A stretch of 64,000 bases of DNA from assembly GCA_016875735.1 (NCBI GenBank), contig VGOW01000002.1, positions 1 through 64,000 on the forward strand, read 5' to 3'. Each line of letters opens with the position of its first letter. Position 1 is the stretch's first letter. A program made the position numbers and the translations under genes. The notes beneath the pieces were generated by a model. It had not been told where the DNA came from and made no database searches. It was given only the letters and a program-made list of their open reading frames with translations. Positions 56,243 through 64,000 of the stretch are shown in pieces. Source of the stretch: Chloroflexota bacterium. GTDB lineage: Bacteria > Chloroflexota > Anaerolineae > Anaerolineales > VGOW01.

Positions 56243-56466
56243 ACGATCTCAAGCTGGATGCGCTGGCCCTCGCGGGCGGCAACCACTCGTAGAAGAGTGC
56301 GAATAGCGTTGGCGACTTTGCCGTCCTTGCCGATCACGCGGCCCATATCTTCTTCGGCCACATGCAGCTCAATCACGGTTTGCCCGCCCTGATTGATCAC
56401 CTCCACCTTCACATCGCCGGGGTGATCAACCAACGAGCGAACGATATGCTCCACCAGCTCTTTCAT
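56239..56466 (-). CDS. khpA: KH-domain RNA-binding protein
   Basis: MKELVEHIVRSLVDHPGDVKVEV...VAEEDMGRVIGKDGKVANAIRTLLRVVA. Confidence 0.93.
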   Translation of the reverse strand: MKELVEHIVRSLVDHPGDVKVEVINQGGQTVIELHVAEEDMGRVIGKDGKVANAIRTLLRVVAAREGQRIQLEIV

Positions 56467-56468
56467 GG

Positions 56469-56876
56469 CTATCCGGCGGCGGCTTTGGCTTTGGCCTTCT
56501 TCGACTTGCCTTTCGAGGCCACGCCGATTTGATCGTCGCGGCGAGTCTTGAGAGTTGTGGCTTGGGCTTTCGCGGCGGCGGCGGCCTCGGCCACCAACGT
56601 TTCCACCGGCTCGCCCTTCTTCAGCCGGGCCAATCGATCCATCGTCCCCGATATTTTGAGGATGCGGGCGACCGGCTCCGAAGGTTGAGCGCCGTTCTTG
56701 AGATGATGCAGAGCGCGGGCCTCATCAACTTTGATATAAGCCGGGTGGGTGCGCGGGTTATATTCGCCCACCACTTCGAGAAACCGGCCATCGCGGGGGT
56801 GCTCACGCTCGGCGACGACGATGCGGTACACCGGTTGAGCTTTGGCGCCTTCGCGGCGCAAACGAATTCGAAGCAT
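56469..56876 (-). CDS. rpsP: 30S ribosomal protein S16
   Basis: MLRIRLRREGAKAQPVYRIVVAEREHPRDGRFLEVVGEYNPRT. Confidence 0.97.
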   Translation of the reverse strand: MLRIRLRREGAKAQPVYRIVVAEREHPRDGRFLEVVGEYNPRTHPAYIKVDEARALHHLKNGAQPSEPVARILKISGTMDRLARLKKGEPVETLVAEAAAAAKAQATTLKTRRDDQIGVASKGKSKKAKAKAAAG

Positions 56877-56908
56877 GGATTTGTGTTACTCCTCTTTAGA
56901 GAATCTTT

Positions 56909-58234
56909 TTACCGAAACCCTCTAAACATATCCGGCAGTCCTCTGCCTTTGGTTTTCCCGATCTGCTTCATCAACTTCTGCATATCACGGAACTGCTTGA
57001 CCAGCTGATTGATCTCCTGCACCGACGTTCCCGACCCGGCGGCCACTCGGCGTTTGCGGCCGGCATTGAGCACTTGCGGATTCACTCGCTCGTGCCGAGT
57101 CATCGAATTGATGATAGCCTCGACTCGCTTGAGGCTGTTGTCCAAATCTTGTTGATTCATTTGCCCGGCGATCTTGCCCATGCCGGGAACCATTTCCATT
57201 AACTGGCCGAGCGGCCCCATCTTTTTGATCTGCCGCATCTGATCGCGGAAGTCTTCGAGCGTGAACTCGCCCGAGACCAATTTCTCTTGCGCCTTCTGCG
57301 CTTCCTGCGCCGAGAAGGCCGACTCGGCTTTTTCGATCAGGCCGAGAATGTCGCCCATGCCGAGAATGCGGCCGCTCAATCGCTCGGGGGCGAAGGCTTC
57401 GATGCCGTCGATCTTTTCGCTCGTGCCCAGAAACTTGATCGGGACTCCGGTGACGGATCGCATGGAGATGGCCGCGCCGCCGCGCGCGTCGCCATCCACT
57501 TTGGTCAGAATGAGGCCGCTGAGTCCGACCTGTTTGTTAAACCCATCGGCGATACGCACCGCCTCTTGGCCGGTCATCGCGTCGGCAACCAACAGCACTT
57601 CGTTGGGCGTCGCGCGCTCTTTGATGGAGGCCACTTCGGCCATCATCGCCGGATCAATTTGCAGGCGCCCGGCGGTGTCGAGAATGACAACCGTGTGCCC
57701 GATGTCGGCGGCGTGCCGGACGGCGTTGGCGCACAAGTCGGGCGGGGACTCGGGGCCAGTGAACACCGGCACATCGATCTGCGCGCCGAGCGTCTTCAGT
57801 TGTTCGGCCGCCGCCGGGCGATACGGATCGGCGGCGACCAGCATAGGCTTTTGGCCCTGCGACCTCAGCCAGCGCGCGAGTTTGGCGGCCATCGTCGTTT
57901 TGCCCGCGCCCTGCAACCCCACGAGCATGATGGTGCGCGGCGGCTGGCCGCTCAGATTCAGTTTGCCCGGCTCGCCCAGCGTGGCGATCAATTCTTCGTG
58001 AACGATCTTGACCACCTGCTGGCCGGGGTTCAGCGCCCGCGATACTTCTGCGCCGACGGCGCGGGCTTTGACTCGCGCCAGAAAATCTTTGACGACGACG
58101 AAGTTGACATCGGCTTCGAGCAGGGCCATGCGCACTTCGCGCAGGGCAACATCCACATCGGCTTCGGTCAGTTTCCCGCGCCGCGTGAGCTCTTTGAAGA
58201 CGTTTTGTAGTTTATCGCTGAGGTTTCTGAACAC
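56909..58234 (-). CDS. ffh: Signal recognition particle protein Ffh
   Basis: MLVGLQGAGKTTMAAKLARWLRSQGQKPMLVAADPYRPAAAEQL; LILTKVDGDARGGAAISMRSVTGVPIKFLGTSEKIDGIEAF. Confidence 0.97.
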   Translation of the reverse strand: MFRNLSDKLQNVFKELTRRGKLTEADVDVALREVRMALLEADVNFVVVKDFLARVKARAVGAEVSRALNPGQQVVKIVHEELIATLGEPGKLNLSGQPPRTIMLVGLQGAGKTTMAAKLARWLRSQGQKPMLVAADPYRPAAAEQLKTLGAQIDVPVFTGPESPPDLCANAVRHAADIGHTVVILDTAGRLQIDPAMMAEVASIKERATPNEVLLVADAMTGQEAVRIADGFNKQVGLSGLILTKVDGDARGGAAISMRSVTGVPIKFLGTSEKIDGIEAFAPERLSGRILGMGDILGLIEKAESAFSAQEAQKAQEKLVSGEFTLEDFRDQMRQIKKMGPLGQLMEMVPGMGKIAGQMNQQDLDNSLKRVEAIINSMTRHERVNPQVLNAGRKRRVAAGSGTSVQEINQLVKQFRDMQKLMKQIGKTKGRGLPDMFRGFR

Positions 58235-58259
58235 GCAGGCAGTCCGGCAGACACAATAC

Positions 58260-58286
58260 GACGGGGCAGATGATGCCCCGTCAGCG
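58260..58286 (-). terminator. Possible hairpin between the GT2 gene and ffh
   Basis: gacggggca-gatga-tgccccgtc. Confidence 0.45.
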
Positions 58287-58326
58287 AACGGAGATTTTAA
58301 CGCGCCGCCGATGATCCGTCAAGGAA

Positions 58327-59043
58327 TCATTTCCGTTTGACGAAGCGCCGAAAGGAGAGGCGGGCCACCGTGTAGAGCGCGCGGAAGATTTCGTTGCGCG
58401 AGATTTTGGTTTGCCCGCGCATTCGATCTTCGTACACGATGGGCACTTCGGCCACGCGCCAGCCTTTGCGCTGAACGAGATACAGCATCTCGATCAGAAA
58501 CGAATAGCCCGAAGAGAAAATGCTGTCGAAGTGGATCGACTCGAGCACTTCGCGGCGATACAACCGAAACCCCGCCGTCGTGTCGCGGGCTTTGAGGCCG
58601 AGCGCCGTGTGAGCGATCATGTTCGCGCCGGCGCTCAAGGCTTTGCGATACCACGGGCAGTAGAGCATATCGCCGCCCGGAACGTACCGCGAGCCGATGA
58701 CCACATCGGCCTCTTCGCTTCTGGCGATCATGGCCGGGATGTATCGCGGGTTGTGCGAGAAGTCGGCGTCCATCGTGATCGCGCGTGTCGCGCCGAGATC
58801 GAAGGCGCGATGAAATCCGGCGATGTAGGCCGTGCCGAGCCCGAGTTTGCCCGCCCGGTGAACGGGAATCACTTTGCCCGGATGGGAGGCCGCCCACTCA
58901 TCGGCGATGCCCCCCGTTCCGTCGGGGGAGCCGTCGTCCACATTGATCACGGCCACATCGACCGGCAGTGCGAGTATCTCGCTCAAGAGTTTCGGCAAGT
59001 TCTCGGCTTCGTTGTATGTGGGAACGATGATGAAAGTTCGCAA
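58327..59043 (-). CDS. Polyprenol monophosphomannose synthase-like GT2 (paralog of 24295-25038)
   Basis: MRTFIIVPTYNEAENLPKLLSEILALPVDVAVINVDDGSPDGTGGIADEWAA; MDADFSHNPRYIPAMIARSEEADVVIGSRYVPGG; DTTAGFRLYRREVLESI. Confidence 0.92.
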   Translation of the reverse strand: MRTFIIVPTYNEAENLPKLLSEILALPVDVAVINVDDGSPDGTGGIADEWAASHPGKVIPVHRAGKLGLGTAYIAGFHRAFDLGATRAITMDADFSHNPRYIPAMIARSEEADVVIGSRYVPGGDMLYCPWYRKALSAGANMIAHTALGLKARDTTAGFRLYRREVLESIHFDSIFSSGYSFLIEMLYLVQRKGWRVAEVPIVYEDRMRGQTKISRNEIFRALYTVARLSFRRFVKRK

Positions 59044-59044
59044 T

Positions 59045-60139
59045 TCAGTCCTTCACCAAAAAGACAAGCATGGCTAACCACAGCCACGAGTAATTGAGAA
59101 CACGGCGCGATTTTACCAGACCGCCAAACAACAGAGTCGCCAACACAAGCCCGGTGCAGAAACGAAAGATAGCGACCGGCTCGCGAAAGGTGGAGTATGG
59201 CGTGAACGGGGTGATGGCGGCGTTTGCGCCGAGCGCCCAAACGTAGGGATGCCAATTCCGTTTGAGCGCCTCTCGCGCCGAAGCGATGATGCCCCATACT
59301 GATGGAAACGCAACCCATGGACCGAGAAACAAAATGAAGATGGCGAACACCGCGAGGCCGCGATCCGAAAGAATGCGCCACACGCCGTTGAAAGGAATGA
59401 TCTCGAACGGGGCGCCGAGGTATCCGCCCGAACCGATTCCGAAACTGCCGAACATCGCTTTCAGCGCGAACTGCCACGCGATGAACGGCGCAACGGCAAT
59501 GAGAGTCAATGAGAGCAGGCGGCGCGCATCGCGGGCGAAGAGAGCGTAGGCCATGTGCGCGGCGACGAACAGCATGGCCGTTTCTTTGGCGAAGAGGGCG
59601 AGGCCGAAGCACAGCGCTGAGAGCCACGCGCGTTCGCGCCCGTGAAAAAGATACGCGGCGGCGACGAGCGCATACGAAAGCGGCTCGGTGAGGTCGGCGC
59701 GGACGGCGACGGCGAGGCCCGGCCACAAACCGTACACCAGCGCGTACCATCGGCTGACGCCGAGCTCCGCGAGCAACTGCGCCACGAGCGCCGCGCCCAT
59801 CGTTTGAGCGGCGAGGTTGATCAGCGGAATGGCCCACGCAATCAGTGCGGGCTGGCCCAAACCGAACAGCCGGGCGAGGAATGGCAAAAGAATACGCTGA
59901 TAGCGATAGGCGGGAATGTCGGCGCGCGCTTCGGCAATTTCGCGCACGACTGCCGCCGGACTCGGATCGACGGCGATGAGATAGGTGAACTGCCCATCGT
60001 AGCCCTCGTTGGGGCCGTGGCCGATGCGGGCCAAGGCGAGCGGATCGCCGCCGTTGCGAGCGAGGATGAGGGTGAGGTAGAGGAGGTAGGCAACAAGAAG
60101 GATGAAGGATGAAGGGTGAAGGATGAAAGTGTTACGCAT
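59045..60139 (-). CDS. Polytopic membrane protein, glycosyltransferase-C/mannosyltransferase-like
   Basis: Multiple TM; start at MRNTFILHPSSFILLVAYLLYL; overlaps upstream YfhO stop (ATGCGTAA). Confidence 0.65.
   Translation of the reverse strand: MRNTFILHPSSFILLVAYLLYLTLILARNGGDPLALARIGHGPNEGYDGQFTYLIAVDPSPAAVVREIAEARADIPAYRYQRILLPFLARLFGLGQPALIAWAIPLINLAAQTMGAALVAQLLAELGVSRWYALVYGLWPGLAVAVRADLTEPLSYALVAAAYLFHGRERAWLSALCFGLALFAKETAMLFVAAHMAYALFARDARRLLSLTLIAVAPFIAWQFALKAMFGSFGIGSGGYLGAPFEIIPFNGVWRILSDRGLAVFAIFILFLGPWVAFPSVWGIIASAREALKRNWHPYVWALGANAAITPFTPYSTFREPVAIFRFCTGLVLATLLFGGLVKSRRVLNYSWLWLAMLVFLVKD
60087..60130. repeat. TTCATCC-type degenerate tandem repeat at start of membrane protein gene
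   Basis: caacaagaaggatgaaggatgaagggtgaaggatgaaag. Confidence 0.7.
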
Positions 60140-62465
60140 GAGGGTGAGAGCGAAGGGCGAAGAAGAGGGCGAGCCAAAGGGTTGATGCGCTGGCCGTGAT
60201 AATGAGGCCGAGGGTGACGGAGGGTGGAGTGTATTCGAAAAGGATGGCGTGCGTACCGGCGGGGACGGCGACGGCGCGAAAGTTGTAGTCGGCGCGGAGA
60301 ATGGGTTGGGGGCGGCCATCCACAAATGTGCGCCAGCCGGGATAATACGTGTCGGAGAGGACAACGTAGCCATCGCGGTCGAGGATGACGGAGGCAGTGA
60401 AGCGGTTGGGGTCGAGGGCGAGGGTTGGAAAGGCGGAGGCAGGTTCGGGCAGCTCGAGGATGGCTTCGGTTTCGGGATCGAAGTTCGGGCCGGTGATGGC
60501 GGCAAAGGCGGCGTCGCCGTTGGCAACGCTCCGGGCGTTGTAAACGATCCGCAGGCGCGATGTTTTCTCCGAACGCACGGTCACCGCGCCCATCGGTTTG
60601 ACGATGGCTCTCACGTCGGCCAGATTCATCAACAGGGGATTCGTCTCCATTGCTGTGAGGTATCGAGTGTGTCGGGCGGGCAGGAGCGGATCGAAGCTGT
60701 TGGCCGAGGCGATGTTGCTGAGGGCGGGAAGGTTGGGCAGAAGCGAGTTACGGAGAGCGCCGGGATCGAGGGGATCGAACGATTGAAAGCGAAAGTGCTC
60801 GCCAAACTTGGCGCGGTATTCATCGTCGGCAAATTGAAAGAGGCGGCCTTCGGCGAGGGCGAAGTTTGGGGTGAGATGGTAAAGCGCGCGGCCGGTGGCC
60901 GGGTTGAGGCGCGCGGCGGCGAGGCCGAGATCGATGGCGATGAAGGCGAGGGTGAGGAGATGCCAGAGGGTGGGTGGGTGGTTGGGTGGTTGGGTGGTTC
61001 GGTGGTTCGGTGGTTGGGTGGTTCGGTGGTTGGGTGGTTGGGTGAGGAGGAGGAGAAAGGCGAGGGAGGCGAAGGAGGCGGCGGAGGCGAGGGCGGCGCC
61101 AAAAGTTTGGGCGCGAGGGTCGGCGATGATGAAGTTGGCGGCGAGGCCGAAGACGATCACGGCGAGGCTTCCGGCAATGCCGAGTCGCGCCCAATACCGT
61201 TTGCGTTCGGATGCGCGCCAACGATCCGCGCCGATACCGGCGAGGAGGCTGAGGGCAGAGGTGTAGCCGATGAGCATCCGTGCCGGGGCTTGAAAGAGAT
61301 CGAAGCCGGGAACGAAACGATAGAAGAGTGGAAAGAGAGGGGTGTTCTTGCCAAGGGCAAGGAGGATGGAGATGGTGGCGAGGGCGAGAGAAAAGTTGAC
61401 CACAGAGCTCACAGAGAGGTTTGCCGGCGATGGTTTGTGTTCTCTGCGATAGGCAATGTAGATGGCGTAGGCGGCGAAGGCGAGAGGCAACAGCCCCATG
61501 TAGGCGTTGTCTTCCCAATATGCGCCATAGCCCCAATAGTTGCCATCGGCGGGGTGGCCGAAGAAGTTGGGGGCGACGAAGGTAAGCAATCGCCACGGCC
61601 AAAGCGAATAGGTCATGGCGAATTCGTATTCGGCGGCGTCGGCGCGGGGCGATTGCCGAAGAAGTTCGAGCGTGGGGATAAGTTGAACGGCGGTGAGGCC
61701 GAGGGCGAGGACGATGGCGAGGGAGAAGAAGGCAAGGTTGCGAAGTGTGGGGCGTGAAGCGTGGAGCGTGAAGCGTGGGGCGTGGGGCGTGAGCGTTGGA
61801 GAGACGGAATGCCACACGACCCACGCGCCCGCGATGAGCAGTGTGTAAAACGAGCTCTGCGCGTGGCCGGAGAGAAGTTGGAGAGAAATGAGGAGGGAGA
61901 GGGTGAGGAAGTGTTTGAGTTTGAGTTGGGGTTGGAGTCCGCCCCCACCTTCAGCCTTTTCCTCTTCCGGGGGATGGGAGAAAAGCACAATCCACGGCAA
62001 CCAAGCCATTGCGTTGTTGATGGTGATGAACCACAGCCGCCCGCTGAGGTAGCCGGAAAGGGCGAAGGCAAGACCGCACACAGCGGAGCCAAAGTGGCCC
62101 AGCCCAATGCGCCGCCCCAACCGAACCATGCCCACGCCGGCGAACGAAAGATGCAGAACGGCCAGCACACTGATCGCGGTTTCGGGCGGGAGGATGAGCG
62201 AAAGAAAATTCGGGGGATAGAGAACAGCGGATTGGTGATTCGCCATCAGCGGCGCGCCCATGCCGAGCAGCGGACTCCACAGGGGGAGCCGCCCCTGCCG
62301 CAGAGCCTCGTTCACCAAGACGCGCCACGGAACGAATTGCAGGGCGGGCAATCCCCAGTACAACACTTGCCCGCCGACGACCAGCCGCCAAAAAGTTACA
62401 AGCGGCGCAACGGCAACAACGGCCTCGGGCCAATATCGCCGCATGGCCGATTGTGGTTCATTCAT
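60132..62465 (-). CDS. YfhO family membrane protein
   Basis: YWGLPALQFVPWRVLVNEALRQGRLPLWSPLLGMGAPLMANHQSAVLYPPNFLSLILPP; C-terminal DGYVVLSDTYYPGWRTFVDGRPQPILRADYNFRAVAVPAGTHAILFEYTPPSV. Confidence 0.88.
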   Translation of the reverse strand: MNEPQSAMRRYWPEAVVAVAPLVTFWRLVVGGQVLYWGLPALQFVPWRVLVNEALRQGRLPLWSPLLGMGAPLMANHQSAVLYPPNFLSLILPPETAISVLAVLHLSFAGVGMVRLGRRIGLGHFGSAVCGLAFALSGYLSGRLWFITINNAMAWLPWIVLFSHPPEEEKAEGGGGLQPQLKLKHFLTLSLLISLQLLSGHAQSSFYTLLIAGAWVVWHSVSPTLTPHAPRFTLHASRPTLRNLAFFSLAIVLALGLTAVQLIPTLELLRQSPRADAAEYEFAMTYSLWPWRLLTFVAPNFFGHPADGNYWGYGAYWEDNAYMGLLPLAFAAYAIYIAYRREHKPSPANLSVSSVVNFSLALATISILLALGKNTPLFPLFYRFVPGFDLFQAPARMLIGYTSALSLLAGIGADRWRASERKRYWARLGIAGSLAVIVFGLAANFIIADPRAQTFGAALASAASFASLAFLLLLTQPPNHRTTQPPNHRTTQPPNHPPTLWHLLTLAFIAIDLGLAAARLNPATGRALYHLTPNFALAEGRLFQFADDEYRAKFGEHFRFQSFDPLDPGALRNSLLPNLPALSNIASANSFDPLLPARHTRYLTAMETNPLLMNLADVRAIVKPMGAVTVRSEKTSRLRIVYNARSVANGDAAFAAITGPNFDPETEAILELPEPASAFPTLALDPNRFTASVILDRDGYVVLSDTYYPGWRTFVDGRPQPILRADYNFRAVAVPAGTHAILFEYTPPSVTLGLIITASASTLWLALFFALRSHPHA
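60968..61044. repeat. In-frame CCACCCAA/CCACCGAA-type tandem repeat
   Basis: ggtgggtgggtggttgggtggttgggtggttcggtggttcggtggttgggtggttcggtggttgggtggttgggtga encoding TQPPNHRTTQPPNHRTTQPPNHRTTQPPNHPP. Confidence 0.92.
61744..61796. repeat. In-frame CACGCCC-type tandem repeat
   Basis: gtgtggggcgtgaagcgtggagcgtgaagcgtggggcgtggggcgtgagcg encoding LTPHAPRFTLHASRPT. Confidence 0.88.
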
Positions 62466-62482
62466 CCTTCATCGCTCATCCT

Positions 62483-64000
62483 TCATTTCAAAGCCCATAC
62501 CGAATACTCGCCCGACTGGAAAACCATATGCATGTAATCGGCGGCGTCCCGCGCAGGATTGAAACTGCCCAACGCTTTTTCGTGCGGGCCGATGATCAAA
62601 TACGGCGCTCCGGCGCCGTTGTATAAATCGCGCCGCTCATAAGTCGGCGTGGAGCCGCGATACAACTGTTGCACGACATCTTTCTTGTATGAAAGATATG
62701 GCGTTTCGGGGCCATGGCCGATATACGATACGAAGTAGCCGTAGGCCGGAGCGGCATTGCCGAATTCGTACGACGACATCACCACCGCGCGCGGCGGCAG
62801 ACTCTTTCCGAGAAACGCATACGTCGCCGCCTGATCGTGAGTGTGATACACCGGCTCTTGTGGGTTGAGCGCGGCGATGAGGCCGCCCGCCCACACCAGC
62901 GCCGTTCCCGGAAGAACGAGGGCGATGAGCGCCAGCGGCGCATACCGCGCCGCCCACCGCCGCGCTCGCCCTTTGCCGATGCCCACCGTGAGCCCGAGCA
63001 ATGCCATCGCCGCCAACGGAACTTGCGCGCCCTCCGCAAATCGCCTCTGCAAGTTGTAGGGCACATACAATAACAACGGCACGATCAACAGCCAGCCCGC
63101 AATGAATGCCCACGCAATCATGTGGCGGCGATACAGCGATCTCAGCCCAAACACTGCGCCGGCGATCAGCAACCCCCACGCCAAAAGGTAGTGCCATGGC
63201 GGCGGCGATACGATGATATTCTGCGCGCCCCACAACGAGTAAATGGGATCGACTTGAAACAGCAAAAACGTGTACAGGGTGATCGGCACACCGAACGATC
63301 CCGCAAAGGCCGACACCCACAACGCCCGCACCGCCACTGCGCCCAAATCCATCCCGCGAGTCAATTCATGTTCGCCCTGCCGAAAAGCCATCGCCGCAAG
63401 AACGGCGACGTGCAGTCCGAGCGCAGTGTAAACTATCAGCATGTAAAACGGTTGAAGGAGCGTGAGCAGAAACCACGAGCCGCCCGCCGCAAGTCCCCAC
63501 GCCCAATGGCCGCGCACGGCCCAAAGATAAAACAACATTCCGCCGAGCATGAGCGCGCGCGCCGCCGCCAAATGCGGCAGGCTATAGAGATGCAGAAACG
63601 TGAACGCTTCGGGCGAGTAAAACTCAAGCGGCGTGTCGGGCGATTGCAAAACGAGCAACAGCCAACCCAGCCCCCCGCCCAGCACAATCACGATGAGCGC
63701 CAGCCGTCTCTGCCGCACATGCGGAAGCAGTTCGGCGATGAAGCGATACGTCACCAACACCAGCGCGAAGCCAAACACAACGCGCGCCGCATGGTAGCCG
63801 AAAACCAGCGCATCATGCAATCGCAGAGCATCGCCTGTGCCCGCCATCCATCCAATCAACTTGCCGAGCAAAATAAAAAACGGGTACACCAACGACGGCG
63901 GATGTTCCTCGATGGCATATGATAACTGCAACAGCCATTGCCCGTGCGCGCCCAATTGCATCTTCGCCAAATAGGAATTGCCATCCTCGACAGCGATGAC
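62483..64000 (-). CDS. Polytopic membrane protein, partial (runs off right edge)
   Basis: Open to the window end (VIAVEDGNSYLAKMQLGAHGQWLLQLSYAIEEHPPSLVYPFFILLG...); many TM segments. Confidence 0.75.
   Translation of the reverse strand, partial: VIAVEDGNSYLAKMQLGAHGQWLLQLSYAIEEHPPSLVYPFFILLGKLIGWMAGTGDALRLHDALVFGYHAARVVFGFALVLVTYRFIAELLPHVRQRRLALIVIVLGGGLGWLLLVLQSPDTPLEFYSPEAFTFLHLYSLPHLAAARALMLGGMLFYLWAVRGHWAWGLAAGGSWFLLTLLQPFYMLIVYTALGLHVAVLAAMAFRQGEHELTRGMDLGAVAVRALWVSAFAGSFGVPITLYTFLLFQVDPIYSLWGAQNIIVSPPPWHYLLAWGLLIAGAVFGLRSLYRRHMIAWAFIAGWLLIVPLLLYVPYNLQRRFAEGAQVPLAAMALLGLTVGIGKGRARRWAARYAPLALIALVLPGTALVWAGGLIAALNPQEPVYHTHDQAATYAFLGKSLPPRAVVMSSYEFGNAAPAYGYFVSYIGHGPETPYLSYKKDVVQQLYRGSTPTYERRDLYNGAGAPYLIIGPHEKALGSFNPARDAADYMHMVFQSGEYSVWALK

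Noticed and set aside
60249-61757. 502-aa plus-strand Gly/Glu-rich ORF
   Set aside because: Antisense to the YfhO gene; its GWLGGSVVRWLGG repeats come from the CCACCCAA DNA repeat read on the other strand.

Overview
This 64 kb window is a high-GC bacterial chromosome segment. Gene content and style suggest Chloroflexota, Anaerolineae-like; this is inference. Most of it is ordinary chromosome: ffh-rpsP-khpA-rimM, rpoC, a gyrA/parC-type topoisomerase subunit, asnS, ftsK, xer recombinase, purine nucleoside phosphorylase, a PCuAC/SCO1/cytochrome c cluster, MoxR-VWA pair, ureohydrolase, GAF-GGDEF, and two membrane glycan-assembly clusters. I found no rRNA, tRNA, CRISPR array or intact transposase. 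The most unusual items are: (1) a low-GC single-gene islet (29366-31186) encoding AlbA_2/Schlafen-like + HATPase-like + C-terminal RRM, an RNA-binding fusion I cannot match to a described system; (2) a ~94 bp palindromic repeat inserted in frame exactly at the linker between the methyltransferase and PD-(D/E)XK-like domains of a DNA methyltransferase (45073-46800), with a relative in a nearby intergenic region; (3) several families of short degenerate tandem repeats (CCACCCAA-, CACGCCC-, TCAAATC-like) that are carried in frame inside multiple proteins, including both YfhO-type paralogs; (4) many distinct small palindromic intergenic elements; (5) at least four genes with clear lesions: a chimeric frameshifted XRE/NB-ARC/TPR regulator, a histidine kinase reduced to fragments, a response regulator broken by a 73 bp partial duplication, and a BNR/sialidase-like pseudogene with a TAG stop and a frameshift; (6) a 39-aa transmembrane microprotein immediately upstream of the ureohydrolase that falls below the ORF-track cutoff. 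All calls come from reading the sequence and ORF translations; no database search was run.
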